Of a stretch of 22,431 bases of DNA, positions 1 through 7,123 are shown one piece after another. Made by a program: the position numbers and the translations under genes. Origin of the DNA: JANXQG01 sp037147235 (GTDB taxonomy: Bacteria; Planctomycetota; Planctomycetia; Pirellulales; Thermoguttaceae); NCBI GenBank assembly GCA_037147235.1, contig JBAWVO010000085.1:1-22431 (forward strand). The letters are read 5' to 3'. Each line of letters opens with the position of its first letter. Positions within the stretch are counted from its first letter, which is position 1. The notes under the pieces were generated by a model that saw only the letters and a program-made list of their open reading frames with translations, did no database searches and was not told where the DNA came from.

Positions 1-2
1 CC

Positions 3-896
3 GGCGGTAACTTCGTTCAATCCAAAAGGACAAACCCAAGCACGGGCAGTATAGAAACCTCCAAGGAGGAATTGCAGTCGGTCAATGAGGAACTGGCCAC
101 GGTCAACGCCGAGCTGCAAACCAAGGTAGGCGACCTATCGCGGGCCAACAACGACATGAACAATCTGCTGGCCGGCACCGGCATCGGAACGATCTTTGTC
201 GGTTACAAACTGCGAATCCTGCGATTCACCCCTCCCGCCGCCAAGATCGTCAACCTGATCCCAAGCGACGTCGGGCGGCCGATTGCCCACATCGTCTCCA
301 ATCTGGTCGGCTACGATCACCTGATAGCGGACACTCAGGGCGTGCTGGACACGCTGCTTCCCAAAGAGGTGAACGTGCAGACGGTGGATGGCAAGCGGTT
401 TGCGATGCGCATCCAACCTTATCGCACGCTCGAAAACGTGATCGAGGGCGTGGTGATGACTTTTACAGACATCACGGAGATGGTGCGGACGGCGGAGGCG
501 CTGCGGGACAGCGTGGGTCGGTTCGAGAACCTGTTCGAGGAATCGCCCTTGGGTATTGCTCTGATTGATTCACGGACTGGGCATATTAAGGATGTGAATC
601 CAATGTATGCCAAAATCGTGGGCAGAACCAGGGAAGAAATGCTTCGCATCGACTGGATGAGCATCACGCATCCGGAGGATGTCCAGGAAGATCTCGATAA
701 TATGGCGATGATGAATGCCAGGAAAACCAGCGGATTTCAGATGGAGAAACGCTATCTTCGTCCGGATGGGACGATTGTCTGGGTCAACATGACGATTGCT
801 CCCGTGAAAACTGAAGATCAAGCACATCCGTATCATCTCTGCATGGTCGAGGACATCACCGAGCGGAAGCGGGTGGAGGATGCTGCACAAAGATGA
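3..896 (+). CDS. PAS-domain fragment of a CheR/CheB-type hybrid sensor protein (partial)
   Basis: The frame is open from base 3, so the 5' end lies outside the window or has been lost. An internal TTG at 72 is an unlikely true start, because the conserved heptad-rich linker of CheB/CheR-PAS fusion proteins already begins upstream at ETSKEELQ and continues as SVNEELATVNAELQ. A first PAS-like domain follows (around NNLLAGTGIGTIFV to ENVIEG and FTDITEM), then a second PAS/PAC unit (FENLFEESPLGIALID to EDITERKR). The protein stops directly after this PAC motif. Family members normally continue into a histidine kinase or further PAS domains, so the output module is missing. Upstream of ETSKEELQ the residues do not resemble the family's usual NEELE linker, which suggests a break near base 54. 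I read it as a remnant of a signalling gene, possibly not functional. The domain identity is confident; the pseudogene status is inferred. Confidence 0.7.
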   Translation, partial: GGNFVQSKRTNPSTGSIETSKEELQSVNEELATVNAELQTKVGDLSRANNDMNNLLAGTGIGTIFVGYKLRILRFTPPAAKIVNLIPSDVGRPIAHIVSNLVGYDHLIADTQGVLDTLLPKEVNVQTVDGKRFAMRIQPYRTLENVIEGVVMTFTDITEMVRTAEALRDSVGRFENLFEESPLGIALIDSRTGHIKDVNPMYAKIVGRTREEMLRIDWMSITHPEDVQEDLDNMAMMNARKTSGFQMEKRYLRPDGTIVWVNMTIAPVKTEDQAHPYHLCMVEDITERKRVEDAAQR

Positions 897-903
897 TCTC
901 CAC

Positions 904-951
904 GGCCTTGCTGAATAATGCCTGGAAGATGAATGCCATTGCAACCACGGA
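904..951 (+). repeat. Left copy of a 48-bp direct repeat flanking the KilA-N gene
   Basis: This 48-bp block matches 1825-1872 at 44 of 48 positions with no gaps; I aligned it by eye. In the right copy the block contains the last codons of the KilA-N gene (Gly-Leu-Ala-Glu-stop). The left copy also reads Gly-Leu-Ala-Glu-stop in the same register, with TAA instead of TGA. The left copy therefore looks like the 3' tail of another, otherwise lost, KilA-N unit, or like a shared cassette boundary. It begins 7 bases after the stop of the truncated PAS gene. Confidence 0.85.
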
Positions 952-1011
952 TAGAGCGCAAACCTAATTAACCGCAAAAAACGAGGATAATGGAAGCAGG
1001 AGGAAAGAACA

Positions 1012-1839
1012 ATGGCGAAGATCAGGGTTCTGAGCAAAGAAATCACGATTCAGAGGCAGCACGAAGAGGACTACATCAGTCTCACCGATATTGCCCGTTA
1101 CAGAGACGTGGAGCGCACCGATTATATTATCCAAAACTGGTTGCGGAACCGCAACACGATCGAGTTCCTGGGTATCTGGGAGCGGCTGAACAATCCCGGT
1201 TTTAATCCCATCGAATTCGATGGGATTAAAAATAGTGCCGGACTCAACAGTTTCATTCTGACCGCCAAACGCTGGATCGAATCAACCAACGCCATTGGAT
1301 TGATTTCCAGGGCAGGGCGCTACGGCGGCACCTACGCCCACAAGGACATCGCCTTCGAGTTCGCTTCCTGGGTTTCAGTCGAATTCAAACTCTATCTCAT
1401 CAAGGAATTTCAGCGGCTCAAGAACGAGGAACTCAAGCAACTTGGATGGGATATCCGGCGCAATCTGGCCAAAATCAACTACCGGATCCACACCGACGCG
1501 ATCAAGGAGAACCTTGTGCCGCCGGAACTCACGCCGAAACAGGTGAACCTAGTTTATGCCACGGAGGCGGACGTGCTAAACATGGCACTCTTCGGCATGA
1601 CGGCGAAGGATTGGCGCGACAAGAATCCGGGCAGGAAAGGTAATATCCGGGACGATGCGGATGTGTCGCAGCTCGTGTGCCTATCCAACCTAGAAAATCT
1701 GAATGCTCTGTTCATCCAGGAGCTTGCACCGCAGGTGGAACGGCTTCGCAAGTTGAACCAGATCGCTATCCATCAAATGAAACTGCTGACGGACAACCCA
1801 AGCATCAAGCGGATTGAGGCAAAGGGCCTTGCTGAATGA
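1012..1839 (+). CDS. KilA-N domain-containing protein
   Basis: A 275-residue protein. Residues 1-115 fit the KilA-N DNA-binding fold known from phage and large DNA virus proteins and from scattered bacterial genes: DYISLTDIARY near the N-terminus, then IIQNWLRNRNTIEFLG, EFDGIKNSAGLNSF, AIGLISRAGRYGGTYAHKDI and AFEFASWVSVEFKLYLIKEF. The remaining 150 residues are charged and helical-looking, with no domain I recognise. The ATG at 1012 is supported by AGGAGG at 998-1003, 8 bases upstream. Direct repeats flank the gene, and the right copy covers its stop codon. It has no functional link to the neighbouring housekeeping genes, so it is likely accessory and transferred. The DNA target is unknown; a role in defence or gene regulation is possible but not shown. 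A perfect 32-bp palindrome lies in codons 63-74. Confidence 0.88.
   Translation: MAKIRVLSKEITIQRQHEEDYISLTDIARYRDVERTDYIIQNWLRNRNTIEFLGIWERLNNPGFNPIEFDGIKNSAGLNSFILTAKRWIESTNAIGLISRAGRYGGTYAHKDIAFEFASWVSVEFKLYLIKEFQRLKNEELKQLGWDIRRNLAKINYRIHTDAIKENLVPPELTPKQVNLVYATEADVLNMALFGMTAKDWRDKNPGRKGNIRDDADVSQLVCLSNLENLNALFIQELAPQVERLRKLNQIAIHQMKLLTDNPSIKRIEAKGLAE
1200..1231. repeat. Perfect 32-bp palindrome inside the KilA-N gene
   Basis: Both strands read the same over 32 bases, with half-site TTTTAATCCCATCGAA centred on an EcoRI-like GAATTC. It codes for the segment FNPIEFDGIK, which lies in a conserved part of KilA-N proteins. The palindrome ends exactly at the outer T/A pair; the next bases outward do not pair. 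It could form a cruciform or an RNA hairpin, or serve as a binding site for a dimeric protein. Confidence 0.95.
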
Positions 1840-1872
1840 GGCCTGAAAGATGTATGCCATTGCAACCACGGA
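1825..1872 (+). repeat. Right copy of the 48-bp direct repeat, overlapping the KilA-N stop
   Basis: Matches 904-951 with four substitutions and no gap. It starts in the fifth-last codon of the KilA-N gene (counting the stop) and runs 33 bases past it. The distance between the two copies is 921 bp, which is one gene plus its leader. The following 1873-1952 stretch holds a GTGTTTTTCGTCTATTTCGT-type run before the comF-like gene and no gene of its own. Confidence 0.85.
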
Positions 1873-1952
1873 ACGATCGAGGTAGAAGGCCCATCCCTTT
1901 TCGTGTTTTTCGTCTATTTCGTGGTTGCCCCCTTGCGGAAGCAGGTATCAGA

Positions 1953-2714
1953 ATGTATTCCGTTTTACGAATTTGGCCAAACTTACAGAAATTTGGCCGT
2001 GGCCTGCTCAACTTGGCCCTGCCGCCACGATGTCTGCGTTGTGATGATGATCTTCCCCACGAAGCCGTAATTTCCCTCTGCTTGAAATGTACCCAGGCCA
2101 TCGCGCCTGAACTGGGGGAGTGCTGCGATCGTTGTGGAGCAATCCTGCCGGAAGGAGTCCTTTCGGCCGAGAGCTGCCCAGCCTGCAAGGATTTTTCACT
2201 GAAATTTGACGCCGTTTATCCGTTGGGTCACTACGAAGGTGCCTTGCGAGAATTGGTGCTGAAGACGAAACGTCTCTCTTCGGAAGCCGTTTCGCTGACC
2301 GTTGGCCGGCTGCTGGCCGAGCGTTTAGGTGAAAAACTGGCCCAATTTCGTGCCGATGCCGTGCTGCCAATCCCGATGCATTGGGCCAAAAGATTCCTCC
2401 GCGGCGTCAACAGTCCGGAACTTCTGGCCGGTTGCCTGGCAAAAAAATTAGGGGTACCGGTGGTTCGCACTTTGGTCCGTTGCCGTTATACTGGTCCTCA
2501 GAAGAATCTGCTGCCGCGCGAGCGATTCCGCAACGTCCGAGGCGCTTTCCGCCTCCGCCGGTCGGACCAAAAACGATGGCAGGACTCGCGTTTATTGCTG
2601 GTGGATGATATTCTTACCACAGGCGCAACGTGCAGCGAAGTTGCGAGGTTGCTGAAGCAAGCGGGTGCTGCGGCCGTAGCGGTAGCGGTTGTCGCCCGTG
2701 CCGATGGCTCATAA
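1953..2714 (+). CDS. comF: ComF family protein (phosphoribosyltransferase-like)
   Basis: A 253-residue protein with the usual ComF layout. An N-terminal double zinc-ribbon has cysteine pairs at CLRC, CLKC, CDRC and CPAC within the first 100 residues. A type I phosphoribosyltransferase domain follows, with VLPIPMHWAKRFLRGVN and the PRPP-binding loop LLLVDDILTTGATCSE. ComF proteins are needed for DNA uptake in naturally competent bacteria, where known; in most other bacteria the role is unclear. I chose ATG 1953 because it gives the typical length. An upstream ATG at 1836 lies inside the 48-bp repeat and adds an arginine-rich stretch without family similarity. A weak purine-rich site (GGAAGCAGG) precedes 1953. 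It is probably the first gene of a run with the DUF502 and hemC genes. Confidence 0.88.
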   Translation: MYSVLRIWPNLQKFGRGLLNLALPPRCLRCDDDLPHEAVISLCLKCTQAIAPELGECCDRCGAILPEGVLSAESCPACKDFSLKFDAVYPLGHYEGALRELVLKTKRLSSEAVSLTVGRLLAERLGEKLAQFRADAVLPIPMHWAKRFLRGVNSPELLAGCLAKKLGVPVVRTLVRCRYTGPQKNLLPRERFRNVRGAFRLRRSDQKRWQDSRLLLVDDILTTGATCSEVARLLKQAGAAAVAVAVVARADGS

Positions 2715-2739
2715 ATTGGTTGGCGAAAGCTAGACTCGG

Positions 2740-3663
2740 ATGCCACATCCTGACTCTCAAGTGATTGACGTGAAAAAGGCTCATCCCTTCCGTTCCGCCG
2801 TGATCCGCGGTCTGGGGGTGCTGATCCCGCCGCTTTTAACGGTTGTAATCCTGCTCTGGGTCATCAATACCACGCGAATATATTTGCTGGAGCCGGTCAA
2901 TACGGGCGTTCGCGAGGCAATTGCCTGGTGCCTTAGCGGCCAGATCCGCGAAGGCTTGACGATCACCGATGAAACCCGACAGATTGGCATCGTGAACGGC
3001 ATTCCCTACCAGGGACTACCCGACGGCCGCTTCGTGCCTTTGTCGGTCTATGAAAGGGTGCAGAACCACGCGGATAGCGAGCCAATTCCCCACACGGCCA
3101 AGGGGATTTATCTCCGTTATGTCGAACTTACCTACCTACAGCCGCATTACGCCATCCCCTGTTTCCTGGCCATTTTTATCTTGTTGGTTTACCTCCTCGG
3201 CAAGCTCATGGCGGCTGGCATCGGAGGCTTCTTGGGCGATCGCTTCGAGTTGGCCATCCAGCGACTCCCCTTGGTTCGCAGCGTTTACAAGGCCGTCAAA
3301 CAGGTATGCGATTTCTTTCTTAGCGAAAAGCAAATCCAGTTCACGCGGGTCGTGGCCGTGGAATTCCCTCGGCCCGGCATGTGGAGCATCGCCTTTGTGA
3401 CCAGCGAAGGCTTGAGCGATATTCGTGCCGCCGCCAACGATGCGGTTTTGGGAGTATTCATACCGTCGTCGCCCATGCCGATGTCGGGCTATGCGTTGAC
3501 GGTCCTGAAACGCGAGGCCGTTGACCTGGATATCACGATTGAAGAAGCGATTCAATACTTGGTAAGCTGCGGGCTCGTGATGCCACAGAAGGACTTGCAG
3601 CGGCTGAAGGCAACCGAGAACATTCCGGTAATCGAAGCGGCACCACCTGTGCAAGAAGAATGA
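2740..3663 (+). CDS. DUF502 family membrane protein
   Basis: A 307-residue inner-membrane protein. Two hydrophobic segments are visible, at about residues 24-44 (LGVLIPPLLTVVILLWV) and 140-160 (FLAIFILLVYLLG). They are separated by a polar loop of about 95 residues and followed by the DUF502 core: GDRFELAIQRLPLVRSVY, KQVCDFFL, VVAVEFPRPGMWSIAFVT and FIPSSPMPMSGYAL. The inter-helix loop is longer than in the roughly 200-residue proteobacterial and plant (LCV/COV) members; I recall longer loops in planctomycete versions but cannot check this. The molecular function is unknown; plant relatives affect membrane trafficking. The gene ends in an ATGA overlap with hemC, so the two are very likely translationally coupled. 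Confidence 0.9.
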   Translation: MPHPDSQVIDVKKAHPFRSAVIRGLGVLIPPLLTVVILLWVINTTRIYLLEPVNTGVREAIAWCLSGQIREGLTITDETRQIGIVNGIPYQGLPDGRFVPLSVYERVQNHADSEPIPHTAKGIYLRYVELTYLQPHYAIPCFLAIFILLVYLLGKLMAAGIGGFLGDRFELAIQRLPLVRSVYKAVKQVCDFFLSEKQIQFTRVVAVEFPRPGMWSIAFVTSEGLSDIRAAANDAVLGVFIPSSPMPMSGYALTVLKREAVDLDITIEEAIQYLVSCGLVMPQKDLQRLKATENIPVIEAAPPVQEE

Positions 3664-4589
3664 CCAACACCATGCAACTTCGTTTAGGTACTCGCGCGAG
3701 CCTGTTGGCCCAGTGGCAAGCCAACTGGGTGACGGCACAACTTCGCCAATGCGGCCTGGAAATCGAACTGATCCAGATCACAACCCGTGGCGATCAACAG
3801 CAGGCCACCGCCGGTCCGATGGTAGGCACGGGCATTTTCACGAAGGAGATCCAACGTGAATTAGTCGAAGGGCGGATTGATCTTGCGGTCCACAGTCTGA
3901 AGGATCTGCCGACGGAAATCGTGCCGGGGCTGATCTTAACGGCCGTGCCGGAGCGCGCCCCGGTGGCCGATGTGCTCCTCTCGGATCGCTTCGACTCTCT
4001 GGATCATTTGCCGCTCGGCGCTCTGGTAGGTACCGGCAGCCTCCGCCGTCGCGCCCAGTTGCTCAACCATCGTCACGATCTGGAAATGCGAGACATTCGC
4101 GGTAATGTTGACACGCGCTTACGGAAGTTGCGAGAAGGGCATTACCAGGCCATCATCCTGGCCCAGGCTGGCCTCGATCGCTTGGGGCTGACGAAGCACA
4201 TTACCCAAATCCTGCCGCTGGGGCTGATGCTTCCCGCGGTGGGCCAGGGTGCGTTGGGAATCGAAGCCCGCTCCGATGACACGGCTACCCGCGATGCTCT
4301 GGCCTGCTTGGATCACCCGCCCACGCATTGCGCCGTGAAGGCCGAGCGGGCAATGCTCGCCGTTCTGCATGGCGGCTGCATGGCACCCATCGCCAGTTGG
4401 GCGCGGATTGAAGGCGAGCAGCTTATCCTCACCGGCCGCGTGCTCAACTCGGCCGGCACGCGCAAGCTGGAAGTCACGCAATCGGGCACGGCGGATGAAG
4501 CCGAATCGCTTGGCCGCAGCGTGGCGAATGTGCTGTTGGAGCAGGGTGCCGCGGAGTTGATTCGTGAGATTCATTGCTGCATCCCGTAG
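3660..4589 (+). CDS. hemC: Hydroxymethylbilane synthase (porphobilinogen deaminase)
   Basis: A 309-residue enzyme that joins four porphobilinogen molecules into hydroxymethylbilane, on the route to heme and other tetrapyrroles in the cytoplasm. Family motifs appear in order: LRLGTRASLLAQWQA, TTRGD, AVHSLKDLPT with the catalytic Asp82, GTGSLRRRAQL, RDIRGNVDTRLRKL, LPAVGQGALGIE, and HGGCMAPIA. Cys240 in the last motif is the attachment point of the dipyrromethane cofactor. The ATG at 3660 overlaps the stop of the DUF502 gene; an ATG four codons further on (3672) is also possible. The last 19 bases overlap the 3' end of the convergent DUF4159 gene. No other heme-pathway genes are in the window. 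Confidence 0.96.
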   Translation: MTNTMQLRLGTRASLLAQWQANWVTAQLRQCGLEIELIQITTRGDQQQATAGPMVGTGIFTKEIQRELVEGRIDLAVHSLKDLPTEIVPGLILTAVPERAPVADVLLSDRFDSLDHLPLGALVGTGSLRRRAQLLNHRHDLEMRDIRGNVDTRLRKLREGHYQAIILAQAGLDRLGLTKHITQILPLGLMLPAVGQGALGIEARSDDTATRDALACLDHPPTHCAVKAERAMLAVLHGGCMAPIASWARIEGEQLILTGRVLNSAGTRKLEVTQSGTADEAESLGRSVANVLLEQGAAELIREIHCCIP

Positions 4590-7030
4590 CGAAGCACATT
4601 CAGGCCGATTCTAGCGGCATCCGTGCGAGTGTAGCCGCGACATTCCATCGAATCGTGCTTCTCTAGGGCACAGCTCAAATCAAATTCCGAGAAAATCACC
4701 CCATAACGGTCACCAAAACGAACGCCTTTCAGCTCGAGCGGAACGCGCCGCAGAGTGGACTTCAACGGCTCGCCCGGCCGGTCCGGCTGTGGGTCGCGAC
4801 GCATGACGCTCGTGAGATCGGAACCGCCATACTTGTTCGTCCAGATCGGGTCGCGGGGTGAGATGTTTTCCAATCGGTTCTTAGGGAAGATTAGGCCCAT
4901 CTCACGGCGGAACGATTCGGCAAAAGCCTCGTTGCCGCAGATCGCGTCGGCAAACAACAGCCCTCCTCGCTCGACATACTCTCGCAGGGCCTGCCGCTCG
5001 CCGTCGGTCAGGCGGAAGACATTTCGGCCGTGCATGAAGACGACCGGATAATCGAACAAGGCCGGATCCTGCATGGCGATGAGCTTGGGATGCGCCTCGA
5101 CGCGAATGTTCAGGTCATGGCTGGCCTGCTCCATCAGGTTCGCCAAGGCACGGGGCGCGGCATCGCAACCGCCGGGGTGCTGGAGCTTGGCGACGGCAAA
5201 TTTACCGCGCTGAACCTTGTCGGTAGGCCCTTTGATAACGACCGTCTCGGGAATGAGATCCTTCTCTTTGAACTCGCGGTTGGTGGCATAAGCCAGCACG
5301 TTGATGCCGATCGCCAGGCCGCCCTGGATCTTCTCCTGCACGGCCGGGCTATAGCTAGCCCGCTGCCCGCCGCGCGACAATTCCCAAAGGCACGCCAGCG
5401 ACGGCTTCGGATCGCCGGGCGGATTGCTGGGAGCATAGACCACGCTCGTCCGGCAGCCGTAGTCGATGCCCAGCAGCAAGCGGGCCTGGTCGGGCGGGAT
5501 CTTCTGGTCGGCGATCCAGATCGGATGCGAGGCGTCGAGCGGCTTGAATCGATACTCGGGCTTTTGGAAAACCAGCTCCATGAGTTGGCGAAAGGGCTTG
5601 TCGAACTCGCTGGAGCAACTATCGCCGTCGGCGAAAATGAAACCGCCGCGGTCGATGTAGTCGCGAAGGTTGGCGGCCAACTTCTCGCGGCCTTCTTCAC
5701 TCTCCGGCAACGGATTGCCGCCGCCGGAGAAGAACAATACGGGGACCTGCAAGAGGTCGTCAACCGAGGCCCTACTCAGATCGATTACCTGCCAGGTCAG
5801 TTCCCGCCGCCATTGCGACTCGACGTAGATCGTCAGGTTGCCGACGTCGCTGCGGTGGCGATTCCAACCGATGTCCCGACCCTGTGGTTGGGCTTGCGAG
5901 CGATATTGCACCTTGGCCATGAGCACGGGCCAACGTCCCTTGGAGAGGAAGAGCAAGGCCAAGCTGGTGGCGATGTCTTCGTTGTCTTCGGCGTGGCCGC
6001 TCCCTTTCCATGAACTTCGCGAGACGACGGTGCCGATGGTTTGGACCAGATATCTGGCCCCCTCGCGATACCAATCGTATTCGCCGATTTTGCGCCGCGC
6101 GGTGAGTCGGCCGGCACGTTCCAGCCCGTAGAGGTAATAATAATGCCAGAGGCGACTGCCGAAGGTCGTGGTGGTCGTGGTTGGCGGATTGGCCTGGACG
6201 GTGAAGTGCCGTCGTAGCCAGTCGATCCCTTTGTCGATCCGGTCCTGGTCTTCCGAAGGTGCCCGATAGCAACCGTCAATCTGGTTACCGGTCACTCGGG
6301 CGTCCGGCTCGTGGAGTACGTCGCCGGCAATCACCAGCGAGACAATACCTGCACAAGTCATGCTGCCGGTCCCGTTCATCGGTTTGTAGTAGCCCCAAGA
6401 GCCGATGTTATCCCCATTTGACGAATTCTCAATCTGGTTGTTGATCCAATAGGTGCGGACGCGTTCCCAGGTCTCACGGCGGATGGTGAGGCTGATCTGG
6501 CCGGTTTCGGCCACGCGAGCGGCCTCATAGAGGGCCAAGAGGGCAAACTGGCTATTGGAAGCGTCGCCCGGCACCGACCGCTCGGTGGGCACCATACCGT
6601 ACGACCAGCCGCCTTTGCGGTCGGCTGGACCACTTTTGAGCTGGGCATCTTCGAGCCACTGGACGTTGCGGCCGATGACGAGTTGGTCATCGACAGGGGT
6701 TCCGCGGCAAAGGACCATGGTTTGCAGAGAGACGACATAGGTTGTTGTGGGACGCAGTTTGCGGAGGTAATCGAGTGCCTTTTTGACCTGCGGTTCCTGC
6801 GGACCTTCGCCAGCGTTAAGCAGGGCCAGCGTGCAAAGGGCGGTGATTCCCCCCGTCTGCCCGCTATATTCCGACCAGGTCCCGTTGGGATTTTGAGACG
6901 TTTTAAGATACCGGATGCCAAGGTTCATGGCGTTGCGAACATCGTCCGGCGACAAATCAGCCCCGACAACCGTTACAGTTGATGCCAACAGCAGCCCGAA
7001 GATCAGGAGGGTGAGAATGGGAGTTTTCAT
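4571..7030 (-). CDS. Secreted DUF4159 protein with alpha/alpha-toroid N-terminal half
   Basis: An 819-residue protein with a clear signal peptide (MKTPILTLLIFGLLLAS, likely cleaved after Ala24), so probably periplasmic. Residues 30-370 contain repeated helical units of the prenyltransferase/squalene-cyclase toroid type (NPNGTWSE, GGITALCTLALLNAGE, ATSLALLFLSKG). The C-terminal 430 residues look like two related DUF4159 halves. Half one has VLFFSGGG, LRDYIDRGGFIFADGD and HPIW; half two has VVFMHGR, LREYVERGGLLFADAICG and DPIW. DUF4159 is thought to resemble a class I glutamine amidotransferase-like or membrane-regulator fold, but the function is unknown. The gene is divergent from a MoxR-DUF58 pair; in planctomycetes these families often co-occur, and DUF4159 proteins are candidate clients or partners of the MoxR chaperone system. 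It overlaps hemC tail-to-tail by 19 bases. Confidence 0.88.
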   Translation of the reverse strand: MKTPILTLLIFGLLLASTVTVVGADLSPDDVRNAMNLGIRYLKTSQNPNGTWSEYSGQTGGITALCTLALLNAGEGPQEPQVKKALDYLRKLRPTTTYVVSLQTMVLCRGTPVDDQLVIGRNVQWLEDAQLKSGPADRKGGWSYGMVPTERSVPGDASNSQFALLALYEAARVAETGQISLTIRRETWERVRTYWINNQIENSSNGDNIGSWGYYKPMNGTGSMTCAGIVSLVIAGDVLHEPDARVTGNQIDGCYRAPSEDQDRIDKGIDWLRRHFTVQANPPTTTTTTFGSRLWHYYYLYGLERAGRLTARRKIGEYDWYREGARYLVQTIGTVVSRSSWKGSGHAEDNEDIATSLALLFLSKGRWPVLMAKVQYRSQAQPQGRDIGWNRHRSDVGNLTIYVESQWRRELTWQVIDLSRASVDDLLQVPVLFFSGGGNPLPESEEGREKLAANLRDYIDRGGFIFADGDSCSSEFDKPFRQLMELVFQKPEYRFKPLDASHPIWIADQKIPPDQARLLLGIDYGCRTSVVYAPSNPPGDPKPSLACLWELSRGGQRASYSPAVQEKIQGGLAIGINVLAYATNREFKEKDLIPETVVIKGPTDKVQRGKFAVAKLQHPGGCDAAPRALANLMEQASHDLNIRVEAHPKLIAMQDPALFDYPVVFMHGRNVFRLTDGERQALREYVERGGLLFADAICGNEAFAESFRREMGLIFPKNRLENISPRDPIWTNKYGGSDLTSVMRRDPQPDRPGEPLKSTLRRVPLELKGVRFGDRYGVIFSEFDLSCALEKHDSMECRGYTRTDAARIGLNVLRYGMQQ

Positions 7031-7057
7031 TTTTTGTCTCGGCAGCGGAAAAGTGGG

Positions 7058-7086
7058 TCACGAGTAGATCCCAAGTATAGTAGAAT
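7058..7086 (+). promoter_or_regulatory. Candidate promoter of the first moxR gene
   Basis: TAGAAT at 7081-7086 is a five-of-six match to the -10 box and recurs upstream of two other genes in this window (12421 and 14990). The -35 region here is weak. A start near 7093 would exclude the upstream TTG 7034 and ATG 7085 as moxR start codons and would favour TTG 7124. Confidence 0.4.
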
Positions 7087-7102
7087 GGGCTACAATTCAG
7101 AA
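7074..7102 (-). promoter_or_regulatory. Candidate promoter of the DUF4159 gene
   Basis: On the - strand TATACT (7079-7074) matches five of six positions of the sigma-70 -10 box. TTCTGA (7102-7097) lies 17 bases upstream as a poor -35. Transcription would start near 7067, giving a short leader before the ATG at 7030. It abuts the opposite-facing candidate box at 7081-7086. Confidence 0.45.
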
Positions 7103-7123
7103 ATACATTATAAAGGATTTTCA

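Noticed and set aside
1836..1952. Longer comF start at ATG 1836
   Set aside because: It would lie within the 48-bp repeat and add 39 residues unlike ComF proteins, before the natural N-terminus at 1953.
5030..6013. 327-codon open frame antisense to the DUF4159 gene
   Set aside because: No recognisable motif and no promoter or ribosome-binding site; it mirrors the coding strand.
7034..7123. Upstream start codons TTG 7034 and ATG 7085 for the first moxR gene
   Set aside because: They lie before or within the candidate promoter, while TTG 7124 has AAAGGA at a good distance; ATG 7085 cannot be fully excluded.
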